From: Prostheceraeus crozeri
Taxonomy: Eukaryota; Platyhelminthes; Polycladida; Euryleptidae
Assembly: GCA_907163375.1 (NCBI GenBank)
Contig: CAJQUW010000926.1
Location: 372,001-436,000 of the forward strand
Length of the DNA stretch: 64,000 nucleotides
Direction of reading: 5' to 3'
A program made the position numbers and the translations under genes. The notes below the pieces were generated by a model. It saw only the letters and a list, made by a program, of their open reading frames with translations. It made no database searches and had not been told where the DNA came from. How positions within the stretch are numbered: the first letter of the stretch is position 1; each line of letters opens with the position of its first letter. Positions 39,352 through 49,914 of this stretch are shown here, piece by piece.

Positions 39352-39779
39352 ATGTTGGTGGTAGACGAGGTTCGGTTATTACATTTACTGTACACACTGA
39401 GTGTTTGCAGGTTATGCAGCAAGCAGTAAATACGGAAGATGGAACAGGTTGTCTATGTGCTTCTCGTAAGTGCACGCATGTGACCTCATTGGCTACATAT
39501 GGATAACGATGTAAGCGTTGACCATTAATACGAATGGTTTCATATACAAATGATTTCAAGAAGTAGTGCCTCCTGCCGGTCGAGTAGCTATCTAAAGGTC
39601 ACCGCCGATCCTGGTACTACCAACCTCACCATTCTCGACATTATTTGTAATATTTATATGCCGTCTTAAAAGTTATAAAATGAACAATTTCTTCTCTGAA
39701 TGATTACACGCTATCTCACTAATTATATACAGGGTGGCGCCAAATTTCAAGCCTCGAATTCCCGGGCGATCCCCGGTCT

Positions 39780-39990
39780 ATTTTTCCGAACTTCCACGCT
39801 GTTTTTCATTTTTACGAGATATGCCATTCCAATTACACCGCTGAAAATTATCCGGACATTTCTTTAAAATATCCTTATCATAAAAATTGAGACATTTCCA
39901 GTTTGAATTTTGAAACTAAATTTTGACGCAATAGATAATGAACGATGTTTGACTTTATCGCACTCAGTTATCAAAATTTTTGAATTCTGT
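39780..39990. repeat. Inverted copy of the repeat at 30900-31080
   Basis: It carries ATCCGGACATTTCTTTAAAATAT and AATAGATAATGAACGATG, the diverged inverse of the block near 31 kb. It is preceded by ATACAGGGTGGCGCC at about 39730, a phrase also seen in part near 30070. Confidence 0.55.
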
Positions 39991-42900
39991 GAGCGATGGT
40001 TCTTAAGTTTATAAGCTTGACCTTTTCCTCAATGACGTGCACTTAATGAACAGCTTGGGATCTGAATGATTTCATATCGACAGAAAAGCTAATTTCCTGA
40101 ACTTTCCAAAGATCAAAAATTCTTCATTTTCATCATCTGATTCATAAAATTCTAGAAAGTTGTATTCAGCCGATTTATCACACTGAAATAATCATATAAG
40201 TTAAGTTGAAGCAACAAATGACAAGGAACAACCATGAAATCAAAATGTGCATGTTGATGCAATGGCGCGTTGATACCAAGCTGTCAATAAATATCACCAC
40301 AGGATGTCATCACTCAGACGTTTTACTGCTCAAAAAGTTTTGAGGTTGTGAAATATCTTAAAACTCACCAACTTAATAATGTGAAGACATATGACTTTGT
40401 AGCACGACTCACAACTTTAATTACATACGTGTATCACTAGAGGATGCATAATTTGCCATAGTGCGATTCTGTTACGATGGAGCCGCAAAACAGGTATACG
40501 ATGAACAGTTAGGCCCAGTCGTGGAGTTCCGATTATTATCAAAGAAAAGCGCTTACAAAAACTGGAATCATCCTTTGTACGATAAGGTCCCGGTCTTGTA
40601 GCAAAATTTGTTGATAACAAGGATGTTTATGTTTTTTCAACTGTTGACAACGCAGGAGATGTTGAGAAAGAATGAGCTCTTCCAGGTACTCAGCGAATTC
40701 GGTACAAAAAGCCAATCACAGTTGTAATGTATAAGCAAACAATGGGCGGCGTAGATTAGATACCAATTGCTTGCATCATCTACCTGCGTCCGACAGTCAT
40801 TTGTATGGTCAAAAAAGTTTGGCATCAGTATGATCGAGAGCTGAGTGTTTGACGCCTTCGTCATGAAAAAAATAGAAGCATGAGTCTATTGGAATTCAGA
40901 AACAGGTCAGAACACACCTTATCGGTATTGAATCGTGCCCAACGAGGTAGACAAGAGAGGTTGCGAAATGAAGAACTATTAGACAGCATTGCAAACAAAA
41001 TACATGTACCTTCTTAAATATCTCAATACAAGAAAACACGAAGGAAATGCATTCAATGCTCAAAACAAAACGTTCGGAGAATACTTTCCACGAGTGCAAG
41101 GATTGTGATGGAACATCTCTGTGTTTGACCAAGTTGGGGTGAGTGGCATGAGTAAACCTGAATTTACATCTTGTGGACATCTTTTAAAAATGTTTGTATG
41201 TGCATGAAACATATTCACATGGGTGATTTTGTGATTTCCGAGTTATTCAATATAATAAAGTAAATAATAATTCGACATTTTTTTGTTCCTGGCATTTCAG
41301 GTGGAAATATATTGTATCGCAGCTAGGAGGTCAAATTTGCATCAGTATTACTATTGTGGTAATTTTTCGAAGCAATAATCCGCTTTTATTATTCATTATT
41401 TTATCTCTTTTACTAAAACATAGACTGTGCAACCATCACGATATCCAAAATGAATACCAATAATAACTGAAATGGCATCATGCGTATAAAGCATCGAAAT
41501 GAGGCACAATCTTCATTTACGTTTTCATGAAATCAAATAAGTAGGCCTACTGCATTTCAGAAACAGAACTTCAAAGGCTTGAAACCAAATCTCAAGCTTA
41601 GAATTAAGTTTCAGTCTTTTTCTTGCGTCGATCCGGGATATCCAAAGTTAATTCCCTCTCATGAATGATGCATGGCATTAGGGACACAGCGCTAAATCGT
41701 TGGACAACTTTAATTCCGTTAACGGAGTTTACTAATGATGCATGATTATGAATTGAGGATTCAGTAAATTCTGAAGCACATACAGAACTTAGACTTCTGT
41801 ACTTTCGATCTATATGCATTTCATTCTAATTCTGTAGTGAAGCTCAATTATTTTTTACTTTTCCCTTTTCTAGCGGTAGCTCGCAACCGGTCGCGTGAAT
41901 CCACAGGTTATCTCGCTTCTACCGTGTATGTAGATAGTTTAATAAGATTGGAATTCTTCAGGTCAGGTGCATTATCAGCCCTGGTACTAAAATTTCAGGT
42001 ATATCAGCGGATTTTTTATGTACAATACACATAATAAAAACCGAAAAATCCAGCTGTATTATAAAAGACATTACAACAGACATTGTTACTGGAACCTTCT
42101 TTCGTTCTGTAGCATATCTCGAGAATTATAATTTCTCCAATGCAAAACAGATAGATTCGCAAGAGTAAAGTTTGAGTAAAATACGATGCATGATCGACTA
42201 ATATCTTGATGAACCACGTGGATTCAAAAAATTGATGTTTTAAACACTACAATATTATTTCCTGATATCAACATTGATTGTATTCAATGCATACAATACC
42301 GCAGAGAGAAACGTAGACCAATTTGATATTCTGCCCACGAAGTATTAATACGAGTTCAAGAGCGATGACACGCTTCCGAAACGAGCAGAATCAGTCGGTT
42401 TCGGTGATTAATGTTCCGCCTCCATCACTTTTGGATATCATTTCACTCAAAGTTTATGCCAATGCAGCCATGTCATCCAAATGGCACCTCTTATGTCGCA
42501 GTCGCATTAAACATTGCAGAAATCAGTTTTCGTATATTCCCACATGAGAAATCATAGTGGAGGGTGTTGTTGCCAACCTTCCAATCGCACCGCGACAATT
42601 GTGAAGATTGCTGCATGTCCCATTATCTGTCATTCATGAATCGATGTGTTTTCAGAAAAGGTCTTGGCTAAATTTCACAAATACCGCCTTCCTTCCTATT
42701 CACAGCGATTACATAGGTCCATCGAATTGGTGTTTGAAATGTGAAATTAAAAAAATGAAGGATTGTTGCTTCTCAGTGAATTGTAATAATTAAGCAGCAC
42801 ATATATATGATATTATGTAACCCAAGTGCTGACTGCAATATCGTCGTCAAATAACAGGGGAATGTTTTTTGGCTAAATATGAAGCAGACCATGTCAGATG

Positions 42901-43224
42901 TGTAGGTATGCTTCCAAATCTCAGTTCAGCTTCTCCTGTCAATTCTTGCGATTGTAGCTTTCAAGTGAGGCTATGCTTAGAAATCTACATTCTATGCCAC
43001 TCATCAGCATATCAATCATCATTCGATACACGGTTTTTTCATCTCCATAAATCTACAGCAGAGAAATTAAGCCATACAAACCATGGAGTAACATTTGTCA
43101 CATGCGGTTTTATGACAATTATTAAAATAAGTTTATTTCTTTAAATAAAATATCCTGCTCACAAAATTTTCTGCTTCATTCTTTGCCACTCAGAATCTCT
43201 ACTTTAGGCTTCTCTCTATCATTA

Positions 43225-44052
43225 GATTCGACCTGAATGTGATAACCCTGTCCACAAACATACTAAATTGGACCTGCTGATTCGATTTCTGTTGTTGTCT
43301 TCGAACGAAATGCTGCGGTTGCAAGTCTTCGTACAACATTTTTCAATTTCACATATATTTTACACACTTTCTCCAGTTTGAACTCCTCTCAATCAATTGA
43401 TTCGACCTGAATGTGATAACCCTGTCCACAAACATACTAAATTGGACCTGCTTATTCGATTTCTGTTGTTGTCTTCGAACGAAATGCTGCGGTTGCAAGT
43501 CTTCCTACAAACATTTTTCAATTTCACTTATATTTTACACACTTTCTCCAGTTTGAACTCCTCTCAATCAATTGATTCGACCTGAATGTGATAACCCTGT
43601 CCACAAACATACTAAATTGGACCTGCTGATTCGATTTCTGTTGTTGTCTTCGAACGAAATGCTGCGGTTGCAAGTCTTCCTACAACATTTTTCAATTTCA
43701 CATATATTTTACACACTTTCTCCAGTTTGAACTCCTCTCAATCAATTGATTCGACCTGAATGTGATAACCCTGTCCACAAACATACTAAATTGGACCTGC
43801 TGATTCGATTTCTGTTGTTGTCTTCGAACGAAATGCTGCGGTTGCAAGTCTTCCTACAACATTTTTCAATTTCACGTATATTTTACACACTTTCTCCAGT
43901 TTGAACTCCTCTCAATCAATTGATTCGACCTGAATGTGATAACCCTGTCCACAAACATACTAAATTGGACCTGCTGATTCGATTTCTGTTGTTGTCTTCG
44001 AACGAAATGCTGCGGTTGCAAGTCTTCCTACAACATTTTTCAATTTCACATA
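43225..44052. repeat. 174-bp tandem repeat, five copies
   Basis: Units begin GATTCGACCTGAATGTGATAACC at 43225, 43399, 43574, 43748 and 43922. Copies are almost identical with a few single-base changes. The last copy is truncated after the TTTCAATTTCACATAT phrase. No coding sense is apparent. Confidence 0.9.
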
Positions 44053-45038
44053 TTCAAATTCATTCAATCACTGTCCAGGCTTCACATTTGGTGTTTCTTT
44101 AACAAACGAAGTCCGAAACACATCAAACAGCACTCAATAATTCCATTCATAACCTCCAATTCTCGATGATGTGCGCTATCAGATGACTTGGTCAAGACAA
44201 TCAAATTAATAGGAATTGAGTAATTTTTGTTTAAACCAGTCAGATTCCATTTGTGTGAATATATTCTGAGAATTCAACAAATAACTGCTGATTATTTAGC
44301 AAATCAGTTACTTTGCAAAATAACCGAAAATAATAAAAAAAGGCAAAATTGCTGCAAATATTCGCACGAAATTAAGGTTTCCCAGAAAAATATCTAAGTT
44401 TATGACGTATTATAGCAATAATGTGGATATTTCACTTCAATTAAGCTAACGAACAAAACATGAAATCTTCGCTAGATTCCGAAGGTGAAATACTTAAATA
44501 AAAGATTAATAACGCTCACACCAAAGCCAACGGAAGGACATTATTAATTCAAAATGTTGATTAATATATAATGAAGTATGTTGATGCAAGAAAAATTAAA
44601 AATTTTACACGTCTAGGTACTGTGGGCCTAGTTTACCCGTTACCCTTTTGATTGATGACAGTCAACTGGTTTGAAGAGACTATCTAAGACCAAGCGTTTC
44701 TTAGCAAAACCTAAAATACAAACAACTTGCAAGTAATTGATATTCATCAAGTGATACTCGTAATTGCCTTAAGAATAAAAAAATTCAATAGTCATTTCGG
44801 AAAACTTCGCTAATATGGCTTTGAAAACAGTATTTATTAATATATTTTATAATTTTATACTTTGTATCATTAAATATCTGTCCTATTATATTGTCAAATG
44901 ACTCTAAGCTTTTGAGGTGTGACTAACTAAAAATAATCGTTAATTGGCTGCCAAAGACTGCAACACTGCGACCGAAGGGATAACACACGTGATTCTAATT
45001 ATTCCGCAAATTTAAAAAGAAGGTTACTACTCATCGAA

Positions 45039-45352
45039 GATGGCTGACCGTATTTTTTTGATACACTCTAACAAAAATGATTTCCATTTTTTTAACATGC
45101 GTTCAATGGGGAGTTTTCCATAATGTACCAAAATTTGCTTTAAATAATGAGACATTGAAAGAACTTGATTCAACAGTGGCTACTACTCCAATGCCTCAGG
45201 CGATGAAAATGCCAACAAATTGGTTTAAGACGTCACCTGCTACATCCCCTCCCACACTCACTAAGCAAACAAGAGGAAGAACTCGACGTAGATCTACATC
45301 GCCACTAAAACTGGTAAAAGGAAAACGTAAAACAGCTCCTCCTAGGAAATAA
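45039..45352 (+). pseudogene. Small basic C-terminal protein at the start of the right block
   Basis: An ATG at 45039 opens a 27-residue frame (MADRIFLIHSNKNDF) that stops at about 45122. A second frame then carries the coding-like NVPKFALNNETLKELDS and a strongly basic tail (TRGRTRRRST, KGKRKTAPPRK) to the stop at 45352. The two pieces probably formed one protein separated by a single indel. The tail suggests nucleic-acid binding or a virion core role. The family is not recognised. Confidence 0.45.
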
Positions 45353-45371
45353 ATGTTCTCAGACTATTAAT

Positions 45372-45587
45372 ATGAAGCAGATGTGTTGCTTGCCATGTAA
45401 TGAGCCGCCAGAGGTGAATGTCGTTGTCACTTGCACTTGCTGCGCCAGCTCTCATAATGAAACCCCTAAGCAATGTGAACACGATCGCAAAACCGCTAAA
45501 GCTAAATGCTGCAGTTGTTGTAAATGTAGAAAGGCAAGAAAACAAAAAGATGAGAAGGAGGAAAAAGAGTCAGCCGTCATCGACTGA
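45372..45587 (+). CDS. Cys-rich small protein overlapping the integrase start
   Basis: 71 residues with 14 cysteines in clusters (CCLPC, CTCC, CCSCCKCRKARK) followed by a Lys/Glu-rich charged tail. It overlaps the integrase N-terminus in another frame, ending at TGA 45585-45587. The clustered cysteines suggest metal binding. It could be a real small gene or an accident of frame, though the high Cys density is not expected by chance. Confidence 0.4.
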   Translation: MKQMCCLPCNEPPEVNVVVTCTCCASSHNETPKQCEHDRKTAKAKCCSCCKCRKARKQKDEKEEKESAVID

Positions 45588-46636
45588 ACGTTTGAAGTCA
45601 ATCTATTATGATGTAAAACATCCGGCAGGATTTGCATCTATCAAGAAATTATCAAAAGCGAGTGGTCTTCCACAATCACAAGTGAAACGATGGTTAAAGG
45701 GTCGCTACCTATACACTCCACAAACAAGCGAAAAAGAAGTACCGCACCCGCCATTATATTGTTCATGACATCGATGAACAGTGGCAAGCAGATTTGTGCG
45801 ATGTTGCCTCCATTTCAAAACATAACTCGGGCAATAATTTTATTTTAACCGTCATTGATATTTTCTCGCGTTATGCGTGGGCTCAACCTTTAAAAACTAA
45901 AGAAGGGAAAGGAGTAGCAAAAGCATTCCAAACAATTTTTCGAGAAGGTCGCATTCCAAAAAGAATTCAGAGTGGTCAAGGAAAAGAGTTTGAAAATCAG
46001 CATGTGACAAGATTATTTGAGAGGCATGACATTGAGTTCTTTAGTGTAAAGAGCGCTTATAAAGCTGCACTCGTTGAACGTTTTAATCGCACATTAAAAA
46101 ATCGCTTGTGGCGACATTTTACTGCCAACTTGACACAAAATTGGACAAAGGTTCTACAAGATACACTCCATGCCTACAATCACTCTATCCATCGTTCTAT
46201 TGGTCTCAGACCAGTAGATGTAAATGCTGACAATGTAGATAAAGTGCGCGAATCATTCCAACGTAAACGCACTCATGTGAAAAGTGATGTGAAAATTGGC
46301 GATAAAGTTCGTATCTCAAAAGTGAAAAGTGTTTTTGCTAAAGGGTACCTTCCGAATTTGACAGAGGAGGTATTTACAGTATCAAGGATTAATCAAAAAG
46401 ACTCTCCGACCACCTACAAGTTGAAAGATTACGATAATGAAGAAATTGAGGGTAGCTTTTACCGCGATGAGATTGAGGTAGTCACTGAAAGTGAAACATA
46501 TTTGGTAGAGAAAATCATTCGATGTAAAAAACGGCAAGGTGAAGAATGGTGTCTTGTTAAATGGACTGGTTATCCTTCAAGTATGAACTCTTGGATGCGT
46601 CGTGCCGACATCTTTCATCTAAGTGATCGACAGTGA
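45550..46636 (+). pseudogene. Retroviral-type integrase with chromodomain, frameshifted and catalytic Asp lost
   Basis: The N-terminal zinc-binding/helical part (LKSIYYDVKHPAGF, VKRWLKGR) is in one frame and the rest in another; the break lies at about 45698-45712. The core shows WQADLCDV (first Asp), VIDIFSRYAW, IQSGQGKEFEN and LVERFNRTLKN (Glu). In this family the residue before QGKEF is the second catalytic Asp; here it is Gly (codon 45974-45976). The C-terminus is a chromodomain (LVEKIIRC, CLVKWTGYP, SWMRRADIFHL). Integrase inserts the element into host DNA with short target duplications, and chromodomains guide target choice. This copy should be inactive. Confidence 0.9.
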
Positions 46637-46677
46637 TTCATGCAAAGTTGTAACTAACAATGTTTAGGGTTTGAGCT

Positions 46678-47133
46678 ATGAATCCAACTGCCTCATTTTA
46701 TTCACGACCCTCCTATGTAAGTGGTGGAGAACAAATTTACATCGGTGCTCGCCGCCAACGTGGAGGTAGCATACTTGGTGCACTGAAATCTGTTGTAGCA
46801 CCTCTCATATCCAATGTCGGTAGATCTTTAAAACGAAATGTTTTAAGTAATGCCGTTGGCTTTGCTGGTGATGTTGCTAGTGATCTTTCCAGAGGTAGAA
46901 GTTTTAAGAGCAGTTTGTTGAATCGTGGGAAGGAACGCGGTTTAAAAACATTGAAGCAGACCATTGCTGGTGTTACTCAAGGAAAGAAATCACCTAAACG
47001 AATGAATAAAGGAAGGAGGAAACATCGCGGAGCTGGTAAGGTGCGATCTTCAGTCAAAAGGCATTCACGCAAACGTCGTAGAGGCTCTAATCATTCATCA
47101 GGCGCTAAACGACGACGCTGCTATAACTTCTAA
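46678..47133 (+). CDS. Basic virion core/minor-capsid-like protein
   Basis: 151 residues. After a short N-terminus it has RRQRGGSILGALKSVVAPL, an amphipathic segment, then a second helix with GDVASDLSRGRSF, and a very basic C-terminus (KKSPKRMNKGRRKHRG, KRHSRKRRRG) ending KRRRCYNF. It lies directly before the capsid gene (2-nt gap). The composition recalls adenovirus core and pVI/pX-like proteins that bind DNA or membranes inside the particle; the role here is inference from composition and position. It shares a GG-x-L-x-A hydrophobic block with the product at 7841-8203. Confidence 0.6.
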   Translation: MNPTASFYSRPSYVSGGEQIYIGARRQRGGSILGALKSVVAPLISNVGRSLKRNVLSNAVGFAGDVASDLSRGRSFKSSLLNRGKERGLKTLKQTIAGVTQGKKSPKRMNKGRRKHRGAGKVRSSVKRHSRKRRRGSNHSSGAKRRRCYNF

Positions 47134-47135
47134 TC

Positions 47136-48881
47136 ATGGAGTGTAAAACTTCCGGTTTTTGTTTGTTCGATCAACAAGCCATACAGACAGATATTCTTAG
47201 TTCAAGTATTGTAGATTATCATCCTCGAACAGCTGAGAATGCTGGCCCCATTGAATTTGTTATTCCTGGTGGTACACTAGACGAAATGACTTGCTAGGTC
47301 TTACTAAGTCTGATCAGATTCTTGCAAAGTCTGATAAGAACTTATTTTATTTAAGATCTTACATTTCCTGACCAGAAAGTACCAGACTTACTAAGTCTTA
47401 TATTTTGCAAAATAAGATCTTTTCAGATCTTACCAGCTGATAATTGAAATTAAGAAAAGTGAACTGAAATTTAAAACTTGAAGTCCGATTACTGTGAGAA
47501 GATCAGACGATATCAATGGTTTTAGTTCTTAAATGATCTTGCTGGAACATCAGGGCACTATATGTATGTAGAGAAACGCAAAATATAAGACTTTTTTCTA
47601 CTCAAAAGTATTCTAAAATTCACAAATAAGATCTTATCAGATCTGATCAGATTTGCTAATAAGACTTAGCACGACTGGTACTTTCTGGTCAGAACTTGTA
47701 AGACTTCCTTAGTAAGATTAAGTAAGTCATTTCGTCTAGTGAGTGATGACTACATAGATTTGAGTTATGCGATGCTTGATTTGAGGTTTAGAATTCAGCA
47801 AGCAGATGGAACTGCTATTGACGATGCACATAAAGTTGGACTGAACAATTTACCATTGACTACATTACTTCGCGATGTTTCTCTAACGATTGGAGAGCAG
47901 CAGGTGGAAGGTGGTCAAAGCGATTATCCCTATAAATCATATTTCAATCATGTATCACAGTTTCATCCAGCAGCACAAAAACGTCATATGGAAGCCATGG
48001 GATGGTACAGAGATGAAGCAGGAAAATTTGATGTTGAAACAAACAGTGGCTTTGTAAAGCGATCTGCTATGATTAAAGATAGTAGAGTATGTCAGCTATA
48101 TGGTCCGCTGAATTTAGACTTCTTTAGACAGTCAAAGTTTTTACTCTGTAATACCAGCATGCGACTCAAGCTGACATTGAATAAGCCTGAATTTGCGCTG
48201 AATGCATTTGCTAAAGTTGACAATTTTAGAATTCATGTGGAAGATATTGCACTTTACATTCGTCGAGTAGTACCGAATCCAAGTGTCATTAGAGGGCATG
48301 CTGAAGGTCTTAACCGCCAAAATGCCATTTACCCCGTTCAGCATACAAAGCTTCTCACCTTTACAATTCCGAAAGATCAAAAGAGTTTCATGAAAGATGG
48401 CCTCTTTCCATCGGAAGCACCGAAGCTCCTCATGGTGGCAATGGTTGAAAATGATGCATTTAATGGTAATATAAAGAAGAATCCTTTCAATTTTAAACAC
48501 AATCAGTTAAGTGAAATTGCTTTACGTGTAAATGGTGTGAGTCATCCTGGTCCACCCTACAAACCAGATTTTGCTTCGGATCAATTTATGCGCAGTTATG
48601 TTGATTTTATGGATGTCTTTGGCTTTTACAATACGGATGACACCAACGGACTGACTATGAAAGAGTTTAAGAGTGGATATACTATTTATGCATTTGATTT
48701 GACTGCTGACAGCGATATTAGTGCACCCTATCGTCAAGCGAACGTGCCTCATAATATTCGTTTGGATTTGACGTTCAAAAGAACACTAGCTGAGACGATC
48801 AATGTATTAATTTATGCAGTCTTCGATTCAAATATTGAAATTACAAAGTATCGTGACGTGATTCTTCAGTATAATCGTTAA
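47136..48881 (+). pseudogene. Major capsid protein (double jelly-roll type), split by an insertion
   Basis: ATG 47136 starts a frame containing DQQAIQTDI and PIEFVIPGG, which runs into the inserted element and stops at 47295-47297. The rest of the gene resumes at about 47742 with DDYIDLSYAMLDLRF and continues 380 codons to 48881. Features typical of Polinton major capsid proteins are the DYIDL strand, LTIGEQQVEGG, YPYKSYFNH and the LLTFTIPK region. The stop TAA at 48879-48881 overlaps the protease ATG. The gap is one MITE-like insertion of about 467 bp; no other break was seen. It would form the icosahedral shell if intact. Confidence 0.85.
47275..47741. mobile_element. MITE-like insertion inside the capsid gene
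   Basis: The ends are inverted repeats, CACTAGACGAAATGACTT on the left and its inverse at 47724-47741. Subterminal copies of AAGATCTTA, CTGATCAGAT and TACTTTCTGGTCAG recur in both orientations, giving the whole a loose palindromic structure. No ORF is inside. A target-site duplication could not be resolved: flanking bases give only about 1 bp in common. Confidence 0.85.
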
Positions 48882-49342
48882 TGAGTTGGTTGACTGCTGA
48901 CGATATTAAGACTAAAGTGCAGCGTAATGCAGACGAAGCGACGTTGAAAGCTTTCGATAATGTCTATTCACTCGATACCTTACCACCTGCAGTAAATCAC
49001 TATCCCATCTTTATTGTGCTAAACACTCATTCACAGAATTTAGGCGGTGAGCATTGGAAAGCGATCTTTATTGGAGAAGACCGACGTGGTGAACTATTTG
49101 ACTCTCTTGCTCAACCTCCAAATATACCAACACAGCAGTGGTTGAGAAAACATACGCGTCAATATCAGCGAAATGAACGCATACTACAACATCCACTTTC
49201 ATCAACGTGTGGTGCTTTTGTACTGTACTTCATCTTAAGACGTTTACATGTATCTCGATTTGCATCTGTTATTCAAAACTTTTCATGTAATCCATCCTCT
49301 AATGAAAAAATGATTTGTAAGTTCTATCATGATTTGAAATAA
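48881..49342 (+). CDS. Adenain-like cysteine maturation protease
   Basis: 153 residues, intact. The catalytic set of the adenovirus/Ulp1-like fold is visible: His in GEHWKAIFI, an acidic residue in ELFDSLAQPP, Gln in ILQHPLSSTCGAFVLYF and Cys in STCGAF. These proteases cleave capsid and core precursors during virion maturation. Length is close to the Polinton norm. The gene overlaps the end of the capsid gene, and its stop codon is embedded in AATAAA (49338-49343), so the + strand transcript probably ends here. Confidence 0.9.
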   Translation: MSWLTADDIKTKVQRNADEATLKAFDNVYSLDTLPPAVNHYPIFIVLNTHSQNLGGEHWKAIFIGEDRRGELFDSLAQPPNIPTQQWLRKHTRQYQRNERILQHPLSSTCGAFVLYFILRRLHVSRFASVIQNFSCNPSSNEKMICKFYHDLK

Positions 49343-49368
49343 AAACATCATGTTGGAAAAATTGTTTT

Positions 49369-49914
49369 TTATTTTACAATCCGCTGGGTACGTACATACT
49401 CAATGAGATAGTCTAGGATCATATTTGCTTGTACATGAGATTTTAGTCCAGTAATGATCACTTTACTATTATGAAAGATTGCCACATGCACAGGTAACCA
49501 ACAACTAATGAGAGCTGCAGGAAAAAGTTCGGGTTCATAACACAAACTGTAACTGCTGGTACGAATCTTCAAAAATGATAGACTGTCACTCAATTGAGTA
49601 GAGATCACCATATTGTCCACAGTCAGATTCGACATCACACACCTCTCCCTCTTCCATATCCGATGTAGTAGTCTTTGTAGCTCTAAGCGCATTGACTGCG
49701 CCGATGAATGAGAAAGGGCGCCGAGAATCTGTACAGTCCCATTTGGGAAGAGTTGAAGATTCCGTGAATTGTTCATCTTCACCACTAACATTTGAGGACG
49801 GCCCGGGTAATACTTGCTGTTTGGAAGCTGTTGGTGTAATGTTGTGAGATCGATTTTGGTGTAGAGTCTGAAGCGACGGAGAATGTTGACGATGGTGTAG
49901 CGATGGCGCTTCAT
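49369..49914 (-). CDS. TATA-binding-protein-like protein (two-repeat TBP core)
   Basis: 181 residues from ATG 49914, the size of a TBP core domain. Two halves repeat the same pattern: residues about 6-85 (IVNILRRFRL, KIDLTTL, YYPGRP, LQLFPNGTVQILGA) and 96-175 (VDNMVISTQL, YEPELFPAALI, VAIFHNSKVIITG). In TBP each half supplies a Phe pair that kinks DNA; here F56, F131 and F147 occupy three of these places and P40 stands at the fourth. YEPELFP is identical to the classical TBP second-repeat motif. Upstream in-frame codons to 50058 overlap the neighbouring gene and are probably not coding. The stop TAA lies within AATAAA (minus). The protein could recruit transcription to the TATA promoters of this element. 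Confidence 0.8.
   Translation of the reverse strand: MKRHRYTIVNILRRFRLYTKIDLTTLHQQLPNSKYYPGRPQMLVVKMNNSRNLQLFPNGTVQILGALSHSSAQSMRLELQRLLHRIWKRERCVMSNLTVDNMVISTQLSDSLSFLKIRTSSYSLCYEPELFPAALISCWLPVHVAIFHNSKVIITGLKSHVQANMILDYLIEYVRTQRIVK

Larger units (their letters stand above)
9534..45000. other. About 35 kb gene-poor spacer between the two gene blocks
   Basis: No viral-type gene was found here on either strand. The region is AT-rich host-like DNA with transposon remnants (Penelope at 12.6 kb, Tc1 at 22.8 and 31.4 kb, Tigger at 28.6 kb), foldback repeats and two tandem arrays. Stretches 9.5-12.5, 16.2-22.8, 23.2-28.6 and 39.4-43.2 kb show only short shadow ORFs. The short phrase ATGTCAAGAGCCAATACTG occurs at about 10334 and 12799. 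It may be host DNA inserted into the element, or DNA joined by rearrangement between two elements. Confidence 0.6.

Noticed and set aside
33414..39559. Minus-strand ORFs of 2002, 1274 and 783 codons
   Set aside because: They are read-through of a 138-bp tandem array whose period is a multiple of three; two frames are open at once and the 1-bp deletion merely switches between them.
43225..44052. Regular repeat array as a possible CRISPR
   Set aside because: Units are 174 bp head-to-tail with no short repeat and variable spacers; it is a tandem repeat in eukaryotic DNA.
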